Part shown: positions 7,268 to 12,959 of the stretch, piece by piece
How the letters are laid out: each line of letters opens with the position of its first letter
Numbering within the stretch: position 1 is the stretch's first letter
Translations under genes and position numbers: made by a program
The notes under the pieces: model-generated
Seen by the model: the letters and a program-made list of their open reading frames with translations, nothing else
Databases searched by the model: none
Told to the model about the DNA's origin: nothing
NCBI GenBank assembly: GCA_002393815.1
Contig: DGUB01000109.1
Span: forward strand, 1-12,959
DNA from: Ruminococcus sp. UBA4321
Lineage (GTDB): Bacteria > Bacillota > Clostridia > Oscillospirales > Ruminococcaceae
DNA length: 12,959 bases
Direction of reading: 5' to 3'

Positions 7268-8197
7268 TTATGAAGAAAGTTCCGGATGCAGGGAGTTCAG
7301 CATTTCCTGAATATACTGTTTCCCCATACTGCTCAGAGGTGCATTTTTCTTTGTGATATAGCCGATTTCCATAATCATATCCGGAATATCACTGTCTGAC
7401 CGGAACGGTATCACCAGGAACTGGTCATTGCTCAGGCGTTCGTTGAAAATGCTCGAACAAAGTGTATACCCGTTCAGCCCCTCTAATAAATTCATCATGG
7501 TAGCGCGGTCGCTTGCCTTGATGGTTTTCTGAAACACATGTTCAGTCAGGAGTTCTTCTGCAAAATAGATTTCGGCATCGCTGCCCTGTTCAAAAGAAAG
7601 GCAGGGATAGGGTTCGAGCTGATGCAGACTGAGTTCCGCTTCTCTGGCAAGCGGATGAGATTTTGCAAGATACACACAGGCAGGACATTTGATTAAGCTG
7701 TGAAATTCCAGTTCCTGTTCCCGGAGCAGTTTGGAAATCACACGGCGGTTCTGTTCGCTCATGTACAGAATGCCGATTTCACTTTTCATGCTGCCGACAT
7801 CACGGATGACGCTGAGCGTTCTGGTTTCGCGGATGATTAAATCAAATTCACTGGAATTGTAATGCTTTGCCATTTCGATAAACGCCTTGACTGCAAAGGA
7901 ATAATGCTGCATGGAAACACTGAATTTCCGGCGGAATGTGCCGGAATCAGAATACTGGTTCCGGATTTCTTCATACTGCTGATACAGACTGCGGACGGAA
8001 GCAAGAAATTTTTCACCTTCTCCCGTGACAGTCACGCCCCGGTGCGTTCTGAAAAAAATCGGAATGCCGATTTCCTGTTCCACTTCTTTCACGACACTGG
8101 TCAGTGTAGGCTGTGCAATATAGAGTTTTTCGGCGGCTTTGTTCATAGACTTGCTTTCCGCAATCGTCAGGAGATAATAAATCTGCTGTAATGTCAT
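7268..8197 (-). CDS. LysR-family transcriptional regulator
   Basis: This is a DNA-binding regulator of 309 aa. Residues 1-60 form the LysR winged helix-turn-helix (MTLQQIYYLLTIAESKSMNK, AAEKLYIAQPTLTSVVKEVE, then IFFRTHRGVTVTGEGE), and the rest is a periplasmic-binding-protein-like effector domain. The start at 8197 is preceded by GAGGTGA 4 nt away; an upstream ATG at 8266 lies inside a hairpin and is unlikely. It follows metY in the same direction with about 100 bp between, no T-tract after the intervening hairpin and no promoter seen, so the two are probably co-transcribed. Two matching LysR-type sites at the metY and glutamate-cysteine ligase promoters make it the likely controller of both, sensing a sulfur metabolite such as O-acetylserine, O-acetylhomoserine or cysteine. 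The effector is inferred only. Confidence 0.93.
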   Translation of the reverse strand: MTLQQIYYLLTIAESKSMNKAAEKLYIAQPTLTSVVKEVEQEIGIPIFFRTHRGVTVTGEGEKFLASVRSLYQQYEEIRNQYSDSGTFRRKFSVSMQHYSFAVKAFIEMAKHYNSSEFDLIIRETRTLSVIRDVGSMKSEIGILYMSEQNRRVISKLLREQELEFHSLIKCPACVYLAKSHPLAREAELSLHQLEPYPCLSFEQGSDAEIYFAEELLTEHVFQKTIKASDRATMMNLLEGLNGYTLCSSIFNERLSNDQFLVIPFRSDSDIPDMIMEIGYITKKNAPLSSMGKQYIQEMLNSLHPELSS

Positions 8198-8227
8198 AAT
8201 TTCACCTCGGTCATAGTTCTGATACAG

Positions 8228-8261
8228 CAGCAGCTCTCCGGAAGAATCGGGAGAGCTGCTG
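8228..8261 (-). promoter_or_regulatory. Strong hairpin between metY and the LysR gene
   Basis: A perfect 12-bp stem (CAGCAGCTCTCC / GGAGAGCTGCTG) has a 10-nt loop. It lies 37 bp past the metY stop and 30 bp before the LysR start. No T-tract follows on either strand, so it is not a classical terminator. It may be an mRNA processing or stabilising element that sets different levels for the two genes. Confidence 0.6.
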
Positions 8262-8298
8262 TGCAAATCAGGATGGTATCAACAGGATATTAGTTTAT

Positions 8299-9588
8299 TT
8301 ATTGAATGGCGGCAAATGCCGTATTCAGTGCATCAATCAGGTCATCGACATGTTCTGTACCGATAGAAAGACGAATCGTCGTCGGCTTGATGCCCTGTTC
8401 CAGCAGTTCGGATTCCGAAAGCTGGGAGTGTGTTGTGGAAGCCGGATGAATGACAAGGGATTTCACATCGGCAACGTTTGCAAGCAGGCTGAAAATCGGC
8501 AGATTGTCAATAAATTTCTTGGCATCGTCTTCAGTGCCTTTAATATCGAATGTGAAGATACTGCCGCCGCCGTTCGGGAAGTATTTCTGATAGGTTTTGT
8601 GGCTCGGTTCGCTTTCGAGTGACGGATGATGAACTGCTTCCACCTGCGGATGCTTTGCCAGGAATTCCACGATTTTCAGGGCATTTTCAACATGGCGTTC
8701 CACACGCAGGGAAAGTGTTTCCAGACCCTGTAAGAAAATAAACGCATGGAAGGGAGAAATTGCCGCGCCGGTATCTCTCAGCAGAATCGCTCTGATATAA
8801 GTCACAAAAGCAGCTGCTCCGGCGGCAGCAGTGAAGCTGACTCCGTGATAACTGGGATTCGGTTCGGAAATCCAGGGATAATTTCCGGATTTGCTCCAGT
8901 CGAAGTTGCCGCTGTCGATAATCACACCGCCGATTGCCGTGCCGTGTCCGCCGATAAACTTTGTCGCGGAATGTACCACAATATCAGCACCGTATTCAAT
9001 CGGGCGCACCAGATAAGGCGTTGCAAATGTATTGTCAATCACAAGCGGAATGTTGTGTGCATGAGCAATCTGTGCAATGCGTTCAATATCAATTACATTG
9101 GAATTTGGATTGCCGAGCGTTTCGATAAAGATTGCTTTTGTTTTATCATTGATAGCACTTGCAAAAGCGTTTTCGTCTTCCGGGTCAACGAAAGTGGTTT
9201 CGATTCCGTAAAGCGGAAGCGTATGCGCCAGCAGATTATAAGTACCGCCGTAGATGGTCTTGGAAGCGACAATATTTTCGCCGGCTTTTGCCAGGGCTTG
9301 GATAGTATAGCTGATAGCTGCTGCACCGGAAGCCAGTCCCAGAGCAGCCACACCGCCTTCCAGAGCGGCAATGCGCTTTTCAAATACGTCCTGAGTGGAG
9401 TTCGTCAGTCTGCCGTAGATGTTGCCGGCATCTTTCAGGGCGAATCTGTCAGCGGCGTGCTGGGAATTATGGAATACATAAGAAGTCGTTGCATAAATCG
9501 GAACGGCTCTTGCATCGGAAGCGGGGTCAGCCTGTTCCTGACCGACATGAAGCTGAAGGGTTTCAAAATGAAGTTTCTTTTCTGACAT
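8299..9588 (-). CDS. metY: O-acetylhomoserine sulfhydrylase (aminocarboxypropyltransferase)
   Basis: This is a PLP enzyme of the Cys/Met metabolism family (429 aa) that joins sulfide, or methanethiol, to O-acetylhomoserine to give homocysteine; some members also make cysteine from O-acetylserine. Landmarks are [10 protein letters not shown] at the N-terminus, YGR (58-60, phosphate contact), [18 protein letters not shown], the PLP-contact D185 ([10 protein letters not shown]), the Schiff-base K210 ([16 protein letters not shown]), and [11 protein letters not shown] near the C-terminus. The length is normal for the MetY subgroup, which is longer than cystathionine synthases and lyases. AGGAGG lies 8 nt before the ATG. 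It has its own strong promoter, a putative LysR operator, and a structured leader of about 235 nt with an upstream ORF. Confidence 0.95.
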   Translation of the reverse strand: MSEKKLHFETLQLHVGQEQADPASDARAVPIYATTSYVFHNSQHAADRFALKDAGNIYGRLTNSTQDVFEKRIAALEGGVAALGLASGAAAISYTIQALAKAGENIVASKTIYGGTYNLLAHTLPLYGIETTFVDPEDENAFASAINDKTKAIFIETLGNPNSNVIDIERIAQIAHAHNIPLVIDNTFATPYLVRPIEYGADIVVHSATKFIGGHGTAIGGVIIDSGNFDWSKSGNYPWISEPNPSYHGVSFTAAAGAAAFVTYIRAILLRDTGAAISPFHAFIFLQGLETLSLRVERHVENALKIVEFLAKHPQVEAVHHPSLESEPSHKTYQKYFPNGGGSIFTFDIKGTEDDAKKFIDNLPIFSLLANVADVKSLVIHPASTTHSQLSESELLEQGIKPTTIRLSIGTEHVDDLIDALNTAFAAIQ

Positions 9589-9824
9589 GGTAATTTCCTC
9601 CTGGTGTTATAGAATCAGGCATTCTGCCTGCTGTATTTGAATTTAAAAAATATGATTTCTAATCTCTCTGTGTTCTTTCTCTGAAAATATCATAAATCCT
9701 GTAAGGGGTCAACATCGTTCTGTTCCACGCATTCGGTCACGACCTCGGACAACAGAACGGAGTTTTAATAAATTCATACGGAAAACTCCTTTTCTTTTAT
9801 CTTGTAAGTCTATCTGTTTGGTAT
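9589..9824 (-). promoter_or_regulatory. Long structured 5' leader of metY
   Basis: Between the predicted transcription start (near 9824) and the metY ATG lie about 235 nt. In order: a hairpin GGAGTTTT / AAAACTCC (9789-9759) that buries the upstream ORF's ribosome-binding site and puts its ATG in the loop; a second hairpin GTTCTGTT / AACAGAAC (9758-9717) inside that ORF; a weak AT-rich stem TATGAT / ATCATA (9694-9651) followed by six T; and a small hairpin CAGGCA-GAA-TGCCTG (9630-9616) 13 nt before the metY AGGAGG. I see no SAM-I riboswitch core and no T-box sequence. A peptide-based attenuation or translational switch is the best guess. Confidence 0.55.
9709..9777 (-). CDS. Upstream ORF / leader peptide of metY (22 aa)
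   Basis: This small ORF encodes a very basic peptide that begins MNLLKLRSVV and ends RMRGTERC, with Cys as the last codon before TGA. A strong ribosome-binding site, AAGGAG, lies 8 nt before the ATG, as good as those of the real genes around it, and a perfect promoter lies upstream. The ORF is embedded in two consecutive hairpins. Its position ahead of a sulfur-assimilation gene, together with the terminal Cys codon, suggests that translation speed at that codon, and hence charged tRNA-Cys, affects metY expression. I do not recognise the peptide. An RNA element that only looks coding remains possible. Confidence 0.55.
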   Translation of the reverse strand: MNLLKLRSVVRGRDRMRGTERC

Positions 9825-9830
9825 GTGTTT

Positions 9831-9859
9831 ATTATAGCATAGTTTTTGCTATTTGTCAA
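9831..9859 (-). promoter_or_regulatory. Promoter of metY
   Basis: On the minus strand a perfect TTGACA (9859-9854), a 17-bp spacer and a perfect TATAAT (9836-9831) are present. The predicted start of transcription is near 9824. Confidence 0.9.
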
Positions 9860-9881
9860 ATTGCAATTTTTGATAGCAAGT

Positions 9882-9898
9882 TATCAGTTTTTCTGATA
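9882..9898. promoter_or_regulatory. LysR-type operator upstream of metY
   Basis: The inverted repeat TATCA-N7-TGATA contains ATC-N9-GAT, the classical LysR-type pattern. It lies 22 bp upstream of the -35 box, centred near -66, the usual recognition-site position for LysR proteins. The same element occurs at exactly the same spacing at 11370-11386. The wider 9-bp stem (9879-9901) also follows the ligase stop codon and could act as a weak terminator, but no T-tract follows it on the minus strand. Confidence 0.6.
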
Positions 9899-9907
9899 AC
9901 TGATTTC

Positions 9908-11281
9908 TTACAGTTCAGCGTAGTAAGCAATCCATGTTTCCAGAGAATCGCCGTGTTCCAGTCCGGTGAGGAAGTCTTTCGCCGGATTGGTCAGCAGTTC
10001 GGCGCGTTCAAACAGCGGTTCCAGAAAGATTTCTTCCTGAAAACCGCGTTCAGAAAGTCCGGCTTCAGCGAGTTCCAGAATCCGGAGCAGCTGCGAGGAA
10101 AGCTGTTTCTGACTGATAAATGCCGGAAGCTTCCGGTATGTGAGAAGTTCACGGAGTTCAGATGCATTATACCCGTGATGATACAGTACAGAATCAGAAT
10201 CCAGCAGGGCAGTCAGTTCAGGAAGTTTCCGGGCGAGTCCGGCGTGAAATGCTGCGTGTGTAAAGACATCCCGCACAGGCTGTTCACAGGCACTGCGGAA
10301 TTCGATAGTGCCGCGGTAAGTCAGGTCGGCAAATTTAAAACTCCGGTGATGGGCAATGTCTTCGGCTTCGGGGCAGAACGTGAATTCCTGCCATGCTGTG
10401 CCGTCAAAATAAGTGCCTGTTACAGTATTCAGATGTAAATACTCGGATAAGGGAATCGGCTTGAAATGCAGATATTTTTCGCCTTTCTGCACACAGTAGA
10501 TACTCTGGCTTCTGACATAGGCGAGATATTCGTCAAGATTTTGAATTTCGGTTTCGTACATGCCGAGATTATGCGGATTATAGCCCTGTGAACTGTATCT
10601 CCAGAGATAGTCTCTGGAAAGCAGACGCTCCGGAAGCTTGTCCAGATAAGAATTCGCAAATAATACCGCCTTGAACGGTTCAAGCAGATTAAAGGCATGT
10701 ATCGAAGGAATAATTTCTTCTTTCTGTACGTCTAACTGTACCTGAGAAGCCGCCGCAAGCATACTGAACTGCGGAATGTCATGATAAAATACATCACCAT
10801 AGTTCCGGTAAGCATGCAGATGATGATGCAGCATTCTGTATCTGTCATTGGCAATGGGGTCATAAGTATGATACTGATGATGCGGATTAATCCCCATACC
10901 CGTCAGCATATGCCCGGCGGATTTCAGATGCTCCTGCAAAAATGCGAAATAAGTCCGGAAACGTTTATTCAGGACATGAATATTTTCTTCTATCCCGAAT
11001 GACAATTCCAGTGTATTGTAACTGCAATCGAAGGAAAGATTATCTCCGTTTTCGGGATTCGTCAGGGAATATAAATTATCATTGGCATCTGCTTTCTGTT
11101 CCGAAAAGCCGAACTGTTCCGCAAAATCACGGACAACGTTCTGCACATCCGGGAGACAGACCGGTTTTTTCTCCAGATTCAGGAGCGGAAATTCAAATTC
11201 CACGCCGACGAATGCGCCGGGCTTGCGTTCTGTCGGAGCAATATATTTATTCCAGATTGCCTGATTTAATGATTCATTCAT
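9908..11281 (-). CDS. Glutamate-cysteine ligase family protein (GCS2-like)
   Basis: This is an ATP-dependent carboxylate-amine ligase of 457 aa that likely joins glutamate to cysteine (gamma-glutamylcysteine) or to a related amine. Visible family signatures are GVEFEFPL (26-33, the metal/ATP-binding GxExE strand), FDCSYNTLELSFG (84-96), HMLTGMGINPHH (124-135), ASQVQLDV (178-185) and RGTIEFRSACEQP (323-335). The length is close to that of GCS2-type ligases such as EgtA/GshA. The start at 11281 has AAAGGA 9 nt upstream. It is encoded just upstream of metY and shares its operator arrangement, which supports a thiol-related role. No glutathione synthetase is nearby, so the final product is unknown; peptides other than gamma-glutamylcysteine are possible. 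Confidence 0.82.
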   Translation of the reverse strand: MNESLNQAIWNKYIAPTERKPGAFVGVEFEFPLLNLEKKPVCLPDVQNVVRDFAEQFGFSEQKADANDNLYSLTNPENGDNLSFDCSYNTLELSFGIEENIHVLNKRFRTYFAFLQEHLKSAGHMLTGMGINPHHQYHTYDPIANDRYRMLHHHLHAYRNYGDVFYHDIPQFSMLAAASQVQLDVQKEEIIPSIHAFNLLEPFKAVLFANSYLDKLPERLLSRDYLWRYSSQGYNPHNLGMYETEIQNLDEYLAYVRSQSIYCVQKGEKYLHFKPIPLSEYLHLNTVTGTYFDGTAWQEFTFCPEAEDIAHHRSFKFADLTYRGTIEFRSACEQPVRDVFTHAAFHAGLARKLPELTALLDSDSVLYHHGYNASELRELLTYRKLPAFISQKQLSSQLLRILELAEAGLSERGFQEEIFLEPLFERAELLTNPAKDFLTGLEHGDSLETWIAYYAEL

Positions 11282-11318
11282 GATGTCTTTTCCTTTCTGT
11301 AATACAAGTAGTAATTTT

Positions 11319-11347
11319 ATTATACTCCTGAAAAAACATTCTGTCCA
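11319..11347 (-). promoter_or_regulatory. Promoter of the glutamate-cysteine ligase gene
   Basis: On the minus strand TGGACA (11347-11342), one mismatch from consensus, a 17-bp spacer and TATAAT (11324-11319) are present. Confidence 0.8.
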
Positions 11348-11369
11348 ATTCTAATTTTTTAGTACGAGT

Positions 11370-11386
11370 TATCAGAAAAATTGATA
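11370..11386. promoter_or_regulatory. LysR-type operator upstream of the ligase gene
   Basis: TATCA-N7-TGATA lies 22 bp upstream of the -35 box. Aligned on the minus strand with the metY region, both read TATCA-N6-CTGATAACT and then share 13 of the next 20 bases up to the -35 box. A further palindrome, TTTTGAT-TTAT-ATCAAAA, lies at 11391-11408 and may be an auxiliary site. Confidence 0.6.
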
Positions 11387-11413
11387 GAGATTTTGATTTA
11401 TATCAAAAATATA

Positions 11414-11433
11414 GCCCCTGTTCAGACAGGGGC
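11414..11433 (-). terminator. Terminator of the HD-domain gene
   Basis: A perfect 8-bp stem, GCCCCTGT / ACAGGGGC, has a 4-nt loop, followed on the minus strand by TATATTTTTG. It lies 5 bp past the HD gene stop codon. Confidence 0.85.
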
Positions 11434-11438
11434 ATGAT

Positions 11439-11972
11439 TTATAGCTGTTCGGCGCGGCGGTGAAGCTTCTGCCGGAGAAAATTCCGGAAACGCTTCGGCT
11501 GAGGAAGTACAAATTCTATCACAGCGCAGTATTTATCGACGAGGGTAATCAGATAAGTTTCGGCATATTTCGGCATTGTGAAGGTCATGGGGAACATATG
11601 ATTGGCAATCATATCGCGTTCTTTCTGATTGAGTTCGAGGAGTTTTTCGGCGTTTTGGAGCGCGATTTCCGGGTGATGCTTGCTGTGCCGGACTGCCGGA
11701 CTGCTTCTGGTATATTCTTTTGTATCGTAGAAATACAAATCATGCAGAAGCCCGGCACGGGCGGCGGATTCGGCATCCAGCCGGAGTGCCTTGCACAATT
11801 TATAATTATAATAAGAGACATTCAGGCAGTGCTGAAATCTGGTTGTCATGATATGATGGCGAAAGTTCCGGAGATTCCGGATTTCTTCCCGTTCCAGAAG
11901 GTCGGCAATCAGCGTATAATATTCAGAATCCGTCAAATCTTTTCGGGAACCGGTCGCTTTCAGATTTTGCAT
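11439..11972 (-). CDS. HD-domain phosphohydrolase
   Basis: This is a soluble protein of 177 aa with an HD metal-dependent phosphohydrolase fold. Candidate metal ligands in order are H48 (RFQHCLNVS), H77-D78 (AGLLHDLYFYD), H99/H100 (RHSKHHPEIA), H125 (IANHMFPM) and D146 (LITLVDKYCA). The start at 11972 has AAAGGAAG 10 nt upstream and a perfect promoter; a longer frame from 12113 would extend through the promoter and the terminator of the upstream gene and was rejected. Small HD proteins of this layout often hydrolyse nucleotides or cyclic dinucleotides, but the substrate cannot be read here. It forms its own transcription unit. Confidence 0.88.
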   Translation of the reverse strand: MQNLKATGSRKDLTDSEYYTLIADLLEREEIRNLRNFRHHIMTTRFQHCLNVSYYNYKLCKALRLDAESAARAGLLHDLYFYDTKEYTRSSPAVRHSKHHPEIALQNAEKLLELNQKERDMIANHMFPMTFTMPKYAETYLITLVDKYCAVIEFVLPQPKRFRNFLRQKLHRRAEQL

Positions 11973-12018
11973 AATCACAGGACTTCCTTTCTTGATGCAG
12001 GCTTTGCCTGCTGTTTTT

Positions 12019-12047
12019 ATTATAACCGCTCCGGAAGCTTTTGTCAA
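12019..12047 (-). promoter_or_regulatory. Promoter of the HD-domain gene
   Basis: On the minus strand a perfect TTGACA (12047-12042), a 17-bp spacer and a perfect TATAAT (12024-12019) are present. Confidence 0.9.
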
Positions 12048-12075
12048 GCAGCTTTTTCTGAAAAAATCAGAAAAA

Positions 12076-12104
12076 GCCCCTTCTGTACAGAATACAGCAG
12101 GGGC
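12076..12104 (-). terminator. Terminator of the hypothetical gene
   Basis: The stem GCCCCT-T-CTGTA / TACAG-C-AGGGGC (11 pairs, one mismatch) has a 5-nt loop and is followed on the minus strand by TTTTTCTGATTTTTT. It lies 5 bp past the stop codon at 12110. Confidence 0.88.
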
Positions 12105-12109
12105 AGAAT

Positions 12110-12622
12110 TCAAATCACCTGTTCGCCGGTTTTCAGGCTGACAAGCTTTTCTTTCCAGTATTCGCCGTAGGGAAGGGCTTCCTGTGCGCTGATGCGGAGA
12201 ACTTCCCGGTTTTGGAGAACTTCATGAATAATTACGCCGTCATCCGCCAGACGCTCATTTTTCCAGACGGTCTGCAATTTGCTGTCTACGGCTGTAATTC
12301 CCGTACCATAGGCGATATATAAAATTTCTTCATGAATGAAAAAATATCCGAAATATAAACTCACTTCCATCGTGACCGATGCAAAAGTTTCCAGATTCAC
12401 AAATATGACTGTATGCCCTGAACCAATGCAGAGATACTTCCCGAAAATACACGCCTTATCGAAAAAATCAGAAATATCGTCTGCTTCTGCCGTCAGGTAA
12501 GGAATGCCGTTTTTCCGGACATAATATTTCTTTCCGTTGCCGAACGTTACCGTCTGGATAACAGGCAAATCAAAATCACTTTGATTCTGGTCAAAGTTTT
12601 CAGTCAATTCGTATTCTGACAT
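12110..12622 (-). CDS. Hypothetical beta-rich protein
   Basis: I do not recognise this protein (170 aa). It has no signal peptide or membrane segment. After an acidic N-terminus (MSEYELTENFDQNQSDFDLP), most of it alternates short hydrophobic strands and turns (VTFGNGKKYYVRKNGIPYL, HTVIFVNLETFASVTMEV, ILYIAYGTGITAVDSKLQTV). This resembles two or three blades of a beta-propeller, or an immunity- or SMI1-like small protein, but no family can be assigned. The start at 12622 has AAAGGAAG 5 nt upstream and its own promoter; an earlier ATG at 12691 sits in the -35 box and was rejected. It is a single-gene unit with a strong terminator. Confidence 0.8.
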   Translation of the reverse strand: MSEYELTENFDQNQSDFDLPVIQTVTFGNGKKYYVRKNGIPYLTAEADDISDFFDKACIFGKYLCIGSGHTVIFVNLETFASVTMEVSLYFGYFFIHEEILYIAYGTGITAVDSKLQTVWKNERLADDGVIIHEVLQNREVLRISAQEALPYGEYWKEKLVSLKTGEQVI

Positions 12623-12662
12623 GATAGCTTCCTTTCTGGGTTCTGGTTTGTTGTGCCTGTAT

Positions 12663-12691
12663 ATTATAACACGAATTCCCCGAAAAGTCAA
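12663..12691 (-). promoter_or_regulatory. Promoter of the hypothetical gene
   Basis: On the minus strand TTGACT (12691-12686), a 17-bp spacer and a perfect TATAAT (12668-12663) are present. Confidence 0.85.
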
Positions 12692-12750
12692 GACAGCATT
12701 CCGGAAGTATGTCCGGTATTTGCCGGATTTGTAAAATTTTCATAAATATC

Positions 12751-12779
12751 TTGACAAAAATCTGCCTGTGTGATATAAT
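12751..12779 (+). promoter_or_regulatory. Promoter of enolase
   Basis: A perfect TTGACA (12751-12756), a 17-bp spacer and a perfect TATAAT (12774-12779) preceded by TG-N (extended -10) are present. This very strong promoter suits a glycolytic housekeeping gene. Confidence 0.92.
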
Positions 12780-12786
12780 AATAACA

Positions 12787-12844
12787 GTCAGAAAGTTCTG
12801 ACAAATAAATTTTCAGGATACGGGCAGCAGCTTTTATGCCCGTA
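12787..12844 (+). promoter_or_regulatory. Two hairpins in the enolase 5' UTR
   Basis: GTCAGA-AAGT-TCTGAC (12787-12802) sits at the predicted mRNA 5' end and could protect it from decay. TACGGGCA / TGCCCGTA (12819-12844, 10-nt loop) ends 3 nt before the AAAGGA ribosome-binding site (12848-12853). No T-tract follows, so neither is a terminator. Confidence 0.6.
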
Positions 12845-12864
12845 AAGAAAGGATATGAATACCC

Positions 12865-12959
12865 ATGAGCTTTATGAAAATTGTGAATGTGTACGGCAGA
12901 GAAATCCTCGACTCCAGAGGCAATCCGACTGTTGAAGCAGAAATCACACTCGAAGACGG
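12865..12959 (+). CDS. eno: Enolase, N-terminal part (cut by window end)
   Basis: Only the first 31 codons are present. The sequence [20 protein letters not shown] (residues 4-23) followed by EAEITLED is the conserved enolase N-terminus. Enolase is the cytoplasmic glycolytic enzyme that converts 2-phosphoglycerate to phosphoenolpyruvate. The ATG at 12865 was chosen because AAAGGA lies 11 nt upstream; the next in-frame ATG at 12874 is too far from it. An overlapping out-of-frame ATG at 12855 is not used. The gene runs out of the window, so completeness cannot be judged. Confidence 0.95.
   Translation, partial: MSFMKIVNVYGREILDSRGNPTVEAEITLED

Noticed and set aside
8746-9585. 279-codon open frame on the plus strand opposite metY
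   Set aside because: The minus-strand frame is a clear MetY with all PLP motifs; the antisense frame is Cys- and Ser-rich without any domain and has no promoter or ribosome-binding site.
9589-9824. SAM riboswitch or T-box upstream of metY
   Set aside because: I could not find the SAM-I core or the T-box antiterminator sequence on the minus strand, and no GC-rich terminator precedes metY.
9879-9901. Simple terminator of the ligase gene
   Set aside because: The stem lacks a following T-tract on the minus strand and matches, with the same 22-bp spacing, the element upstream of the ligase promoter, so an operator is the better reading; a weak dual role is possible.
9818-10438. 206-codon plus-strand open frame over the metY promoter and ligase gene
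   Set aside because: It crosses a well-defined minus-strand promoter and operator and is antisense to the ligase; the translation resembles no family.
11460-12170. 236-codon plus-strand open frame opposite the HD gene
   Set aside because: It spans a strong terminator and a perfect minus-strand promoter; the HD motifs are on the other strand.

Overview
The window looks like chromosomal DNA of an anaerobic, fibre- or starch-degrading Bacillota, most likely Ruminococcus or a close relative. Reasons: AGGAGG-type ribosome-binding sites, clean sigma-A promoters (TTGACA, 17-bp spacer, TATAAT), moderate G+C, and a secreted deacetylase ending in a type I dockerin, the module that docks enzymes into cellulosomes or amylosomes. 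No IS element, transposase, phage gene or rRNA is visible.

Layout. The left edge (1-252) has no convincing gene. It holds one CRISPR-like repeat candidate next to AT-rich DNA. From 253 to 4914 lies an antimicrobial-peptide or envelope-stress module: a histidine kinase and an OmpR-type response regulator on the minus strand, divergent from an ABC ATPase and an FtsX-type permease on the plus strand. An inverted repeat, TTACA-N4-TGTAA, sits between the two promoters and is a likely operator for the regulator. A bidirectional terminator closes the module. On the minus strand follow a stand-alone C-terminal piece of the BREX methyltransferase PglX (4948-5742), a NodB/CE4 deacetylase with dockerin (5754-7004), and tRNA-Leu(UAG) with its own promoter.

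From 7268 to 11281, all on the minus strand, is a sulfur/thiol block: a LysR-type regulator, O-acetylhomoserine sulfhydrylase (metY-like), and a glutamate-cysteine ligase family protein. The metY and ligase promoters each carry a 17-bp LysR-type operator (TATCA-N7-TGATA) exactly 22 bp upstream of the -35 box, centred near -66. This suggests joint control by the neighbouring LysR protein. The metY mRNA also has a leader of about 235 nt containing a 22-codon upstream ORF that ends in a Cys codon and is embedded in two hairpins, so a second, post-initiation layer of control is likely.

The right end holds an HD-domain hydrolase and an unrecognised beta-rich protein (minus strand, each with its own promoter and terminator), then, divergently, the start of enolase, cut by the window edge.

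The strongest candidates for something undescribed are the metY leader, the two-promoter LysR operator, the orphan PglX fragment, and the single long-loop CRISPR-like repeat. Assignments come from reading motifs by eye; no searches were run.
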